DNA of 64,000 nt from Pseudomonas reinekei (GTDB lineage Bacteria; Pseudomonadota; Gammaproteobacteria; Pseudomonadales; Pseudomonadaceae), in assembly GCF_001945365.1 (NCBI RefSeq), contig NZ_MSTQ01000008.1:62001-126000 (forward strand), read 5' to 3'. Under the pieces are notes generated by a model. It was not told the origin of the DNA. It worked only from the letters and a program-made list of their open reading frames with translations, and did no database searches. Below, in pieces: positions 19,221-28,023 of the stretch; the stretch's first letter is position 1; every line of letters starts with the position of its first letter. Made by a program: the position numbers and the translations under genes.

Positions 19221-19789
19221 GCAGTTTGAAGGTTCTACGCGCCAAGGATTACCCGCGCATGCCTTGGAAAAACGGTGGCGGCAGCACCGAAGAAATCACC
19301 CGCGATGCCGGCACCGGCCTGGACGGCTTTGGCTGGCGCCTGTCGATTGCCGATATCGGTGAGTCCGGTGGGTTTTCCACATTCGCCGGTTACGAGCGCA
19401 TCATCACGGTGTTGCAGGGTGATGGCATGACCTTGTCGGTTGACGGCCACGACTCGCGGCCGTTGTTGCCGCTGGACCCGTTCGCGTTCAGCGGCGAGAG
19501 CAAGGTTTCCTGCACGTTGCTCGGCGGGCCGATCCGCGATTTCAACCTGATCTATGCACCACAACGCTACGGCGCGCGGTTGCAATGGTTGAGTGGCGAG
19601 CAGCGGTTTTTCAGTTCGGCAGGCACGGTGCTGGTGTTCAGTGTCAGCGATGCGCTGGAAGTGAAGGTCGGTAACAGTGCGTCGCAATTGGGGCGTCATG
19701 ATTGCTTTCAGTTGGGTGGCAACGCCGGCCTGCTTGAGGTTTCCATTCGCGGCGCCTGCTGCGTGATCGAACTGACTTCACGCGCTTGA
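19217..19789 (+). CDS. hutD: HutD family protein
   Basis: 190 aa. A bicupin-fold protein that is always linked to hut genes; in P. fluorescens it has been proposed to moderate hut expression, perhaps by sensing urocanate. Typical HutD motifs are RMPWKNGGGSTEEI at the N-terminus, GFGWRLSIADIGESGGFS, and GGPIRDFNLIY. It is coupled to hutC by a four-base overlap. The exact mechanism is not established. Confidence 0.9.
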   Translation: MSSLKVLRAKDYPRMPWKNGGGSTEEITRDAGTGLDGFGWRLSIADIGESGGFSTFAGYERIITVLQGDGMTLSVDGHDSRPLLPLDPFAFSGESKVSCTLLGGPIRDFNLIYAPQRYGARLQWLSGEQRFFSSAGTVLVFSVSDALEVKVGNSASQLGRHDCFQLGGNAGLLEVSIRGACCVIELTSRA

Positions 19790-19790
19790 C

Positions 19791-19820
19791 TGTGGCGAGG
19801 GAGCAAGCTCCCTCGCCACA
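19791..19820. repeat. Intergenic palindrome after hutD
   Basis: TGTGGCGAGGGAGC-AA-GCTCCCTCGCCACA-like perfect hairpin immediately after hutD. It is another common P. fluorescens intergenic repeat type and is followed by an A-run, so it is not a classical terminator on the plus strand. Confidence 0.65.
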
Positions 19821-19859
19821 AAAAACGATCCTCTCCCTGCTGCCCAAAGCGCACCACTT

Positions 19860-19905
19860 TGTTACCGAACGCCCCAGCGTGGCGCAAAACCCCGCTCAAG
19901 TAACA
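19860..19905. promoter_or_regulatory. TGTTAC / GTAACA inverted half-sites, candidate CbrB enhancer
   Basis: TGTTAC at 19860-19865 and GTAACA at 19900-19905 form inverted half-sites about 115-160 bp upstream of the hutU -24/-12 promoter. TGTTAC-type half-sites have been reported for CbrB, the enhancer-binding protein known to drive hut in Pseudomonas. The 34-bp spacing is my observation, not a confirmed match. Confidence 0.45.
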
Positions 19906-20017
19906 GCCTGCATCCCCTGCAAAAAATCTCCGCGAAAAATTTCATCTTCGTCAGAACCCTTGTTTCATGGGTTCTCCAGCCGTTTCCGGATTCTTCTTGA
20001 ATGCTCATCCAACAAGT

Positions 20018-20033
20018 TGGCCGCTTGATTGCA
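20018..20033 (+). promoter_or_regulatory. Sigma-54 promoter of hutU
   Basis: TGGCCGCTTGATTGCA has the GG and GC ten bases apart and a perfect TTGCA, very close to the -24/-12 consensus. The expected transcription start is near 20043-20046, inside the HutC palindrome. Confidence 0.85.
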
Positions 20034-20037
20034 TATG

Positions 20038-20051
20038 CTTGTATGTACAAG
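20038..20051. promoter_or_regulatory. HutC operator at the hutU start site
   Basis: CTTGTATGTACAAG is a near-perfect 14-bp palindrome beginning five bases downstream of the -12 element. Binding of HutC here would block open-complex formation or promoter escape. Confidence 0.8.
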
Positions 20052-20181
20052 TAAAGACGTATGCGTATGAGTCACGGAGACTCAACCGTCGTCCACTGAT
20101 TCGCCGGTGTGCACTGATGCCCATCGGCTTGCTCGCCCACTGCCTGGGCTGGTTTTGGATTGATTGCTGAGGAGTTTTTTC

Positions 20182-21849
20182 GTGACTAAATTTCGTGACG
20201 TTGAAATCCGCGCTGCCCGCGGTAACAAGCTGACCGCCAAGAGCTGGCTGACTGAAGCGCCACTGCGCATGCTGATGAACAACCTCGACCCGGAAGTCGC
20301 CGAGAACCCTAAAGAACTGGTGGTTTACGGTGGCATCGGTCGTGCGGCACGTAACTGGGAATGCTACGACAAGATCGTTGAAAGCCTGACCAACCTGAAC
20401 GACGACGAGACCCTGCTGGTACAATCCGGCAAGCCGGTCGGCGTGTTCAAGACTCACACCAACGCCCCCCGCGTGCTGATCGCCAACTCCAACCTGGTAC
20501 CGCACTGGGCGAGCTGGGAGCATTTCAACGAACTGGACGCCAAAGGCCTGGCCATGTACGGCCAGATGACCGCCGGCAGCTGGATCTACATCGGCAGCCA
20601 GGGCATCGTCCAGGGCACCTACGAAACCTTCGTCGAAGCCGGTCGCCAACACTATAACGATGACCTCAAAGGCAAGTGGGTACTGACCGCTGGCCTGGGC
20701 GGCATGGGTGGCGCGCAACCACTGGCCGCCACTCTGGCCGGTGCCTGCTCGCTGAACATCGAATGCCAGCAGGTGAGCATCGACTTCCGCCTGAAAAGCC
20801 GTTACGTCGACGAGCAAGCCAAAGACCTCGACGACGCACTGGCGCGCATCGAAAAATACACCAAGGAAGGCAAGGCGATCTCCATCGCCCTGCTGGGTAA
20901 CGCCGCAGAAATCCTGCCGGAACTGGTCAAGCGTGGCGTACGCCCGGACATGGTCACCGATCAGACCAGCGCCCACGACCCGCTCAACGGTTACCTGCCG
21001 GCCGGCTGGACCTGGGACGAATACCGCGCCCGCGCCAAGACCGAACCTGCCGCTGTGATCAAAGCCGCCAAGCAATCGATGGCCGTGCACGTTAAAGCGA
21101 TGCTGGACTTCCAGAAAATGGGCGTGCCGACCTTCGACTACGGCAACAACATCCGCCAGATGGCCCAGGAAGAAGGCGTGGCGAACGCATTCGACTTCCC
21201 AGGCTTCGTGCCGGCTTACATCCGTCCACTGTTCTGCCGCGGCATCGGCCCGTTCCGCTGGGCTGCACTGTCGGGCAACGCTGAAGACATCTACAAGACC
21301 GACGCCAAGGTCAAAGAACTGATCCCGGACGACGCCCACCTGCACAACTGGCTGGACATGGCCCGTGAGCGCATCAGCTTCCAGGGTCTGCCGGCACGTA
21401 TCTGCTGGGTTGGCCTGGGCCTGCGCGCCAAGCTGGGCCTGGCGTTCAACGAAATGGTCCGTAGCGGCGAGCTGTCGGCGCCAATCGTGATCGGTCGCGA
21501 CCACCTGGACTCCGGCTCGGTCGCCAGCCCGAACCGCGAAACCGAATCGATGCAGGACGGTTCCGACGCTGTGTCCGACTGGCCATTGCTCAACGCTTTG
21601 CTGAATACCGCGAGCGGCGCGACCTGGGTTTCCCTGCACCACGGCGGCGGCGTCGGCATGGGCTTCTCCCAGCACTCGGGCATGGTCATCGTCTGCGACG
21701 GTACTGACGAAGCGGCCGAGCGTATCGCTCGCGTTCTGCACAACGACCCGGCCACTGGCGTTATGCGTCACGCCGATGCGGGTTACCAGATCGCCATCGA
21801 CTGCGCCAAGGAACAAGGCCTGAACCTGCCGATGATCACCGGCAAGTAA
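20182..21849 (+). CDS. hutU: Urocanate hydratase HutU
   Basis: 555 aa. Converts urocanate to imidazolone propionate with tightly bound NAD, the second step of histidine degradation. I chose the GTG at 20182 because TGAGGAG ends eight bases upstream and the protein then starts [16 protein letters not shown], as in the P. putida enzyme; the earlier TTG at 20164 has no ribosome site. The NAD-binding glycine motif (GLGGMGGAQ) is present. Cys408 corresponds to the catalytic Cys410 of P. putida urocanase. It is the first gene of the long hut operon. Confidence 0.97.
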   Translation: MTKFRDVEIRAARGNKLTAKSWLTEAPLRMLMNNLDPEVAENPKELVVYGGIGRAARNWECYDKIVESLTNLNDDETLLVQSGKPVGVFKTHTNAPRVLIANSNLVPHWASWEHFNELDAKGLAMYGQMTAGSWIYIGSQGIVQGTYETFVEAGRQHYNDDLKGKWVLTAGLGGMGGAQPLAATLAGACSLNIECQQVSIDFRLKSRYVDEQAKDLDDALARIEKYTKEGKAISIALLGNAAEILPELVKRGVRPDMVTDQTSAHDPLNGYLPAGWTWDEYRARAKTEPAAVIKAAKQSMAVHVKAMLDFQKMGVPTFDYGNNIRQMAQEEGVANAFDFPGFVPAYIRPLFCRGIGPFRWAALSGNAEDIYKTDAKVKELIPDDAHLHNWLDMARERISFQGLPARICWVGLGLRAKLGLAFNEMVRSGELSAPIVIGRDHLDSGSVASPNRETESMQDGSDAVSDWPLLNALLNTASGATWVSLHHGGGVGMGFSQHSGMVIVCDGTDEAAERIARVLHNDPATGVMRHADAGYQIAIDCAKEQGLNLPMITGK

Positions 21850-21858
21850 TGCTTGCCC

Positions 21859-21947
21859 TGTAGGAGCCGGTTTGCTGGCGATAGCATCTGTGCGGTGCAC
21901 CCGTTACACCGCGCCGCATGGATCGCCAGCAAGCCGGCTCCTACAGG
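21859..21947. repeat. Inverted repeat doublet, second REP family
   Basis: TGTAGGAGCCGGTTTGCTGGCG and its complement flank about 35 bp. The related pair at 51968-52056 has the same GCTGGCGAT arms. It lies between hutU and hutT within the presumed operon. Confidence 0.8.
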
Positions 21948-21989
21948 GGATCACAGCAACACCGAATAACAATCCACAGAGGTTGAACC

Positions 21990-23462
21990 ATGGCTGTTAA
22001 CAGCGAGCGTGCAGGCAACAAACCGTTGATCGAGAAACGTTCGATTGACTACATCCCGGAAGCGGAAAGACACGGTCGTCTGTTCAGCCAGTTCACCTTG
22101 TGGATGGGTGCCAACCTGCAAATCACCGCGATTGTCACGGGGGCTCTGGCTGTGGTGCTGGGCGGTGATGTGTTCTGGTCGCTGATCGGTCTGCTGATCG
22201 GCCAACTGCTTGGCGGTGGCGTGATGGCGCTGCATGCCGCGCAAGGTCCCAAGCTTGGCCTGCCGCAGATGATCTCCAGCCGCGTGCAGTTCGGCGTCTA
22301 TGGTGCGGCCATCCCGATCGTCCTGGTGTGCCTGATGTACCTGGGCTTTACCGCAACGGGCACGGTACTTTCCGGCCAGGCGCTGGGCCAGTTGTTTGGC
22401 GTCAGCGACAGCGTCGGTATCCTCATTTTCGCCAGTGTCATCGTGCTGGTCACGGTGCTCGGCTACCGGGTGATCCATTGGATCGGCCGTGTCGCCAGCG
22501 TCATTGGCGTGATTGCCTTTGTGTTTCTGTTCAGCCGCCTGATGAGCCAGACAGACGTAGGCGCACTCCTGGACATTCGTCACTTCAGCTGGAGCAGCTT
22601 TCTGCTGGCGGTGTCGCTCGCGGCCTCCTGGCAGATCGCGTTCGGCCCCTATGTGGCGGACTACTCACGCTACCTGCCGAGCAATGTTTCCTCGGTGAAA
22701 ACCTTTTTCGCCGCGGGTGCGGGTTCAGTCATTGGTGCACAGGTGGCGATGATCCTCGGTGTGTTTGCCGCCGCTTCGGCCAACGGGCAATTCGCTGGCC
22801 ACGAAGTGGCCTACATCGTGGGCCTGGGGGGTACCGGTGCCACTGCTGCGCTGCTGTACTTCAGCATCGCGTTCGGCAAGGTCACCATCTCCACGCTGAA
22901 CTCCTATGGCAGCTTCATGTGCATCGCGACCATCATCAGCGGGTTCCGCGGTGACCTGAAGGTCACGCGCTTGCAGCGTCTGGTGTTCGTGCTGGCGATC
23001 GTCGGTGCCGCGACCCTGATGGCGTTGCTCGGCCAGCACTCGTTCCTCGGGGCGTTCAAGTCGTTCATCCTGTTCCTGCTGGCGTTCTTCACGCCATGGA
23101 GCGCAATCAACCTGGTGGACTACTACTGCATCACCCGCGAGCGTTATGACGTGCCCGCACTGGCCGATCCCAATGGCCGCTACGGTCGTTGGAACGCGCT
23201 CGGTATCAGCGTCTATGTTTTCGGTGTGCTGGTGCAATTGCCGTTCATTTCCACCAAGTTCTACACCGGTCCGCTGGTCGCAGCGCTGGGCGATGTGGAT
23301 ATTTCCTGGATCATCGGCCTGGTGCTGCCCGCCGCCGTGTATTACGTGTGCGCAAAAAAATGGCACGGCAGCGTGCCCGATCAATTGATTCTGCCGGTCG
23401 AGCAGGACAGCGTTGAACAACCGAAAACAAGCGGAGCCGGTCGCGCTGCGGCGCAGGCCTGA
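21990..23462 (+). CDS. hutT: NCS1-family permease, probable urocanate transporter
   Basis: 490 aa, about twelve membrane helices. It belongs to the nucleobase:cation symporter-1 (cytosine/purine permease) family: the N-terminal IDYIPEAERHG and the SWQIAFGPYVADYSRYLP motif are typical. Its position directly after hutU matches the urocanate-specific permease described for the P. fluorescens hut locus. Substrate assignment is from context, not from residues. A REP-like doublet separates it from hutU. Confidence 0.82.
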   Translation: MAVNSERAGNKPLIEKRSIDYIPEAERHGRLFSQFTLWMGANLQITAIVTGALAVVLGGDVFWSLIGLLIGQLLGGGVMALHAAQGPKLGLPQMISSRVQFGVYGAAIPIVLVCLMYLGFTATGTVLSGQALGQLFGVSDSVGILIFASVIVLVTVLGYRVIHWIGRVASVIGVIAFVFLFSRLMSQTDVGALLDIRHFSWSSFLLAVSLAASWQIAFGPYVADYSRYLPSNVSSVKTFFAAGAGSVIGAQVAMILGVFAAASANGQFAGHEVAYIVGLGGTGATAALLYFSIAFGKVTISTLNSYGSFMCIATIISGFRGDLKVTRLQRLVFVLAIVGAATLMALLGQHSFLGAFKSFILFLLAFFTPWSAINLVDYYCITRERYDVPALADPNGRYGRWNALGISVYVFGVLVQLPFISTKFYTGPLVAALGDVDISWIIGLVLPAAVYYVCAKKWHGSVPDQLILPVEQDSVEQPKTSGAGRAAAQA

Positions 23463-23531
23463 CTGGACGTGGACAGGGCTGGATGCCTCTTGACTGCCGT
23501 AAGCCCATTCATGATTAGGAGCGTCACTACA

Positions 23532-24500
23532 ATGAAATCGAACAAGACCCTGCTGACCACTTTGCTTTCCATGGGCCTGCTGGCCGGCGCTGGCGCCACT
23601 CAGGCGGCGGGCTGGTGCGAGTCGGGTAAACCGGTGAAATTCGCCGGCCTGAACTGGGAAAGCGGCATGCTCCTGACCGACGTGATGCAAGTCGTGCTGG
23701 AGAAGGGTTACGACTGCAAGACCGACAGCCTGCCGGGCAACTCCATCACCATGGAAAACGCCCTGAGCAGCAACGACATTCAAGTGTTCGCCGAAGAGTG
23801 GGTGGGTCGCAGCGAAGTCTGGAACAAGGCCGAGAAGGCCGGCAAGGTCGTCGGCGTTGGCGCCCCTGTCGTCGGTGCTATCGAAGGCTGGTACGTGCCG
23901 CGCTACGTGATCGAAGGCGACGCCAAGCGCAAGCTGGAAGCCAAGGCCCCGGACCTGAAAAACATCGCCGACCTGGCCAAATACTCCGCGGTGTTCAAGG
24001 ACGCCGAAGAACCTGCCAAGGGCCGTTTCTACAACTGTCCGGCCGGCTGGACCTGTGAGCTCGACAACAGCGAAATGCTGAAAAGCTACGGCCTGGAAAG
24101 CAGCTACACCAACTTCCGTCCTGGCACCGGCCCTGCGCTGGATGCCGCGGTGCTGTCGAGCTACAAGCGTGGCGAACCGATCCTGTTCTACTACTGGTCG
24201 CCAACGCCGCTGATGGGCCAGATCGACGCAGTGAAGCTCGAAGAAAAGCCAGGCGTGAACAAGACCGTGACCATCAAGGTCGGCCTGTCCAAGACCTTCC
24301 ACGATGAAGCCCCGGAGTTGGTGGCCGTGCTGGAAAAGGTCAACGTGCCAATCGATCTGTTGAACCAGAACCTGGGTCGCATGAGCAAGGAACGCATCGA
24401 GTCGCCAAAACTGGCCAAGATCTTCCTGAAGGAACATCCTGAAGTCTGGCACGCATGGGTGAGCGAAGACGCAGCCAAGAAAATCGACGCGGCCTTGTAG
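23532..24500 (+). CDS. hutX: ABC transporter periplasmic binding protein HutX (OpuAC type)
   Basis: 322 aa from the ATG at 23532, with AGGAGCG upstream; an earlier in-frame GTG precedes a non-secretory segment. The signal peptide ends near ATQAA. The mature protein is of the glycine-betaine/proline OpuAC class (KPVKFAGLNWESGMLLTDVMQVVLE). With the next two genes it forms the hutXWV transporter, for which histidine or a related quaternary or imidazole compound is the likely substrate. Confidence 0.85.
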   Translation: MKSNKTLLTTLLSMGLLAGAGATQAAGWCESGKPVKFAGLNWESGMLLTDVMQVVLEKGYDCKTDSLPGNSITMENALSSNDIQVFAEEWVGRSEVWNKAEKAGKVVGVGAPVVGAIEGWYVPRYVIEGDAKRKLEAKAPDLKNIADLAKYSAVFKDAEEPAKGRFYNCPAGWTCELDNSEMLKSYGLESSYTNFRPGTGPALDAAVLSSYKRGEPILFYYWSPTPLMGQIDAVKLEEKPGVNKTVTIKVGLSKTFHDEAPELVAVLEKVNVPIDLLNQNLGRMSKERIESPKLAKIFLKEHPEVWHAWVSEDAAKKIDAAL

Positions 24501-24569
24501 GTCGGGCTTCTCCGGTTGTCGACGACGGCAGCCGGATGCTTGATCGCAACCCTTGATTGAGAGTCTCTT

Positions 24570-25421
24570 ATGTTTCCCGAAAGCTTTACCTTTTCCATCG
24601 CCGACTGGGTCAACGGTTGGGTCGATTCGCTGGTGACCAACTACGGCGACGTGTTCCGCAGCATCTCCGATACGCTGCTGTGGGCCATCGTCAATCTCGA
24701 AAGCCTGCTGCGTGCCGCGCCCTGGTGGCTGATGCTGGCGATCGTGGGGGGCATTGCCTGGCACGCAACCCGTAAAGTCGTGACCACCGCCGTCATTGTC
24801 GGCCTGCTGTTCCTGGTGGGGGCGGTCGGCCTCTGGGACAAGCTGATGCAGACCCTGGCGCTGATGATGGTGGCGACGGTCATTTCGGTACTCATCGGCA
24901 TTCCGCTGGGCATTCTTTCGGCGCGCAGCAATCGCCTGCGTTCGGTGCTGATGCCGCTGCTGGACATCATGCAGACCATGCCGAGCTTCGTGTACCTGAT
25001 CCCGGTATTGATGCTGTTCGGTCTGGGCAAGGTCCCGGCAATTTTCGCCACCGTGATCTACGCCGCGCCGCCGCTGATCCGCCTGACCGATCTGGGCATT
25101 CGCCAGGTCGACGGTGAAGTGATGGAAGCCATCAACGCCTTCGGCGCCAACCGCTGGCAGCAACTGTTCGGCGTGCAACTGCCGCTGGCGCTGCCGAGCA
25201 TCATGGCGGGGATCAACCAGACGACCATGATGGCCCTGTCGATGGTGGTTATCGCCTCGATGATCGGTGCCCGTGGTTTGGGTGAAGACGTGCTGGTGGG
25301 GATTCAGACCCTCAACGTCGGACGCGGCCTCGAAGCCGGTCTGGCGATCGTGATTCTGGCTGTGGTGATCGACCGCATTACACAGGCGTACGGTCGTGCC
25401 CGGCATGAGGTGAGCAAATGA
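24570..25421 (+). CDS. hutW: ABC transporter permease HutW (ProW type)
   Basis: 283 aa. The N-terminal segment and six or so membrane helices match the proline/glycine-betaine permease family. The EAA-like loop (VDGEVMEAINAFGANRWQQLFGVQLPLALPSIMAG) that contacts the ATPase is at about residues 190-225. Its stop overlaps the hutV ATG by four bases. Confidence 0.88.
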   Translation: MFPESFTFSIADWVNGWVDSLVTNYGDVFRSISDTLLWAIVNLESLLRAAPWWLMLAIVGGIAWHATRKVVTTAVIVGLLFLVGAVGLWDKLMQTLALMMVATVISVLIGIPLGILSARSNRLRSVLMPLLDIMQTMPSFVYLIPVLMLFGLGKVPAIFATVIYAAPPLIRLTDLGIRQVDGEVMEAINAFGANRWQQLFGVQLPLALPSIMAGINQTTMMALSMVVIASMIGARGLGEDVLVGIQTLNVGRGLEAGLAIVILAVVIDRITQAYGRARHEVSK

Positions 25422-26248
25422 ACAACGCAACCGTGAGCAAGATCGAAGTCAAAAACGTCTTCAAGATTTTCGGCAACCGTTCCAAGGACGCGCTGGCGAT
25501 GGTTGGCCAGGGCAAGACCAAGGAGCAGGTGCTGGCCGAAACCGGCTGCGTGGTCGGCGTCAACGACCTGTCGTTGAGCATCGGCAGTGGCGAGATCTTC
25601 GTGATCATGGGCCTGTCGGGCTCCGGCAAGTCGACGCTGGTCCGCCACTTCAACCGCCTGATCGACCCGACCAGCGGCGCGATCCTGGTGGACGGCGTGG
25701 ACATCCTGCAATACGACATGGAAGCCCTGCGCGAATTTCGTCGGCGCAAGATCAGCATGGTGTTCCAGAGCTTCGGGTTGTTGCCGCACAAGAGCGTGCT
25801 GGACAACGTTGCCTACGGCCTGAAGGTCCGTGGCGAAAGCAAAGCCCTGTGCAACGAACGTGCGCTGCACTGGATCAATACCGTGGGCCTCAAGGGCTAC
25901 GAAAACAAATACCCGCACCAGCTTTCCGGTGGCATGCGTCAACGTGTGGGCCTGGCCCGTGCCTTGGCGGCGGACACCGACATCATCCTGATGGACGAAG
26001 CTTTCAGCGCCCTCGACCCGCTCATCCGCGCGGAGATGCAGGACCAGTTGCTGGAGCTGCAAAAGACCCTGCACAAGACCATCGTCTTCATCACCCACGA
26101 CCTCGACGAGGCCGTGCGCATCGGCAACCGCATCGCGATCCTCAAGGACGGCCGCCTGATCCAGGTCGGCACGCCGAAAGAGATCCTGCATTCGCCAGCG
26201 GATGAGTATGTAGACCGGTTCGTACAGCGCAGGGCTGCGGTGGTTTAA
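25418..26248 (+). CDS. hutV: ABC transporter ATP-binding protein HutV (ProV type)
   Basis: 276 aa. Walker A GLSGSGKST at about residues 65-73, signature LSGGMRQRVGLARA, Walker B DIILMDEA, and the H-loop THD are all intact. The N-terminal extension before the P-loop (KNVFKIFGNRSKDAL) is typical of ProV/OpuAA. The C-terminal tandem CBS domains of E. coli ProV are absent, so osmotic gating is not expected. It energises HutW and HutX. Confidence 0.9.
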   Translation: MNNATVSKIEVKNVFKIFGNRSKDALAMVGQGKTKEQVLAETGCVVGVNDLSLSIGSGEIFVIMGLSGSGKSTLVRHFNRLIDPTSGAILVDGVDILQYDMEALREFRRRKISMVFQSFGLLPHKSVLDNVAYGLKVRGESKALCNERALHWINTVGLKGYENKYPHQLSGGMRQRVGLARALAADTDIILMDEAFSALDPLIRAEMQDQLLELQKTLHKTIVFITHDLDEAVRIGNRIAILKDGRLIQVGTPKEILHSPADEYVDRFVQRRAAVV

Positions 26249-26273
26249 GAGATTTGCAGTGAGTGAGCTGGCC

Positions 26274-26342
26274 TCTTCGCGAGCAGGCTCGCTCCCACCA
26301 TTGGAATGAGTACCCTGTGGGAGCGAGCCCGCTCGCGAAGGC
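26274..26342. repeat. REP doublet within the hut operon
   Basis: Inverted arms TTCGCGAGCAGGCTCGCTCC at about 26276 and GGGAGCGAGCCCGCTCGCGA at about 26319, with a 17-bp spacer. It fills most of the gap between hutV and hutH1. Confidence 0.88.
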
Positions 26343-26382
26343 GTCGGCAAAGCTGCATCAATATTCAGGTAAGAGGTCAAAG

Positions 26383-27906
26383 ATGTCCCAGGCCGAAAAA
26401 ATCGTTATCACCGAAGTGCCAGTCACCTGGCAGGACGTGGTCGCCGTTTCCCGTCATGGCGCACAGCTTGAACTGTCGGCGCCGATCTGGGCGCGGATCG
26501 ACAACGCCCAGACCATCGTCCAGCGCATCGTCACCAGCGGCGAACGTGCCTACGGCATCAACACCGGCCTCGGTGCGCTGTGCAACGTCTCGCTGCAAGA
26601 CGAACAACTCAGCCAGTTGTCGCGCAACACGTTGCTCAGTCACGCTTGCGGCGTTGGTGCGCCGCTCAGCAACGAGCAGACCCGCGCGATCATATGCGCC
26701 GCCATCGTCAACTACAGCCACGGCAAATCCGGCTTGCATCGCCAAGTGGTTGAAGCACTGCTTTCGCTGCTCAATCGCGGCATCACTCCGCAAGTGCCGT
26801 CCCAGGGTTCTGTTGGCTACCTGACCCACATGGCGCACATCGGCATCGCGCTGCTGGGCGTCGGCAACGTCAGCTATGGCGGGCAGATCGTGTCGGCTCA
26901 GCAGGCGCTGGCTGAAGAAGGCCTGCAACCGGTAAAACTCGGCGCCAAAGACGGTTTGTGCCTGGTCAACGGCACCCCGTGCATGACCGGCCTCGGCTGC
27001 CTGGCCATTGCTGACGCCGCGCATCTGCTGGAATGGGCCGACGTCATCGGTGCCATGAGCTTCGAAGCGCAGCGCGGGCAGATCGACGCATTCGATGCCG
27101 AAATCATCGCGCTCAAGCCGCACCCGGGCATGCAGCAGGTCGGTATCAACCTGCGTGCGTTGCTCGACGGCAGCGAAGTGATCGCCCAAAGCAAAGGCAT
27201 TCGCACCCAGGACGCGCTGAGTATCCGCTCGATCCCGCAGGTGCACGGCGCCGCACGCGATCAACTGGTGCACGCGATCAAGCAGATCGAAACCGAACTC
27301 AACAGCGCCACCGACAATCCGCTGGTGTTGGGCACCGCGGTGAATTACCGCGTGGTTTCCCAGGCCAACCCCCACGGCCAGTCCGTCGCAATGGCGGCGG
27401 ATTTGCTGGCGATTGCCATGGCGGAAATCGGCTCCATCGCCGAGCGTCGCCTCGACCGTTTGATCAATCCGCACGTCAGCGGGCTGCCGGCATTTTTGGT
27501 AGCCAATCCGGGGGTGAACTCCGGAATGATGATCGTGCAATACGTGGCCGCTTCGCTGTGCGCGGAAAACCGCCAGTTGGCGCAACCGGCAGTGCTCGAC
27601 AACTACGTCACTTCGGGCCTGCAGGAAGACCACCTGAGCCTGGGCACCAACGCCGCGCTGAAGCTGCATCGCGCACTGGAAAACTGCACGCAGATCCTCG
27701 CCATCGAGTACTTGCTGGCCGCCCAGGCGTTTGAGTTCCTGAAGGAGCAACGCTTCGGCGCGGGCACCGATGCCGCCTGGCGTCTGCTGCGTGAACGTGT
27801 TCCGGCTTACGATCAGGATCGTTGGCTGGCGCCGGACATCGCCGCCGCTGCCGCTGTGCTGAAAGAAGCGGATTTGCTGCACAAGACGTTGCCGAACCTG
27901 AACTGA
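26383..27906 (+). CDS. hutH1: HutH1: histidine ammonia-lyase paralogue lacking the MIO triad
   Basis: 507 aa, full length and uninterrupted. It is a clear aromatic-amino-acid lyase (AYGINTGLG, LLSHACGVG, LVNGT, PQVHGAARDQ, LQEDHLS are all there). Ungapped alignment with HutH2 places Ser143-Val144-Gly145 where the Ala-Ser-Gly triad that cyclises to the MIO cofactor should be. Leu279 replaces the catalytic tyrosine of DPYSLR, and the GGNFHA phenylalanine is replaced in QANPHG. Conventional lyase activity is therefore unlikely, which fits reports that only hutH2 is needed for histidine growth in P. fluorescens. The start is the ATG at 26383 after AAGAGG. Confidence 0.85.
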   Translation: MSQAEKIVITEVPVTWQDVVAVSRHGAQLELSAPIWARIDNAQTIVQRIVTSGERAYGINTGLGALCNVSLQDEQLSQLSRNTLLSHACGVGAPLSNEQTRAIICAAIVNYSHGKSGLHRQVVEALLSLLNRGITPQVPSQGSVGYLTHMAHIGIALLGVGNVSYGGQIVSAQQALAEEGLQPVKLGAKDGLCLVNGTPCMTGLGCLAIADAAHLLEWADVIGAMSFEAQRGQIDAFDAEIIALKPHPGMQQVGINLRALLDGSEVIAQSKGIRTQDALSIRSIPQVHGAARDQLVHAIKQIETELNSATDNPLVLGTAVNYRVVSQANPHGQSVAMAADLLAIAMAEIGSIAERRLDRLINPHVSGLPAFLVANPGVNSGMMIVQYVAASLCAENRQLAQPAVLDNYVTSGLQEDHLSLGTNAALKLHRALENCTQILAIEYLLAAQAFEFLKEQRFGAGTDAAWRLLRERVPAYDQDRWLAPDIAAAAAVLKEADLLHKTLPNLN

Positions 27907-28023
27907 TTTCTACATAAGCCAGCGTGCCAAGGCGCCAGCCCCCCAAAAGGTGGCAAGCGACGGACAACGGACATCTCCGGAGCGTCTGGTTAGTTAATAA
28001 AAACTCTCAAAAGGAGAATGAAT

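Noticed and set aside
22725..25430. 901-codon open frame on the minus strand across hutT, hutX and hutW
   Set aside because: It is the antisense shadow of three well-identified high-GC genes, has His/Gln/Arg-rich low-quality sequence, no ribosome site and no family motif.
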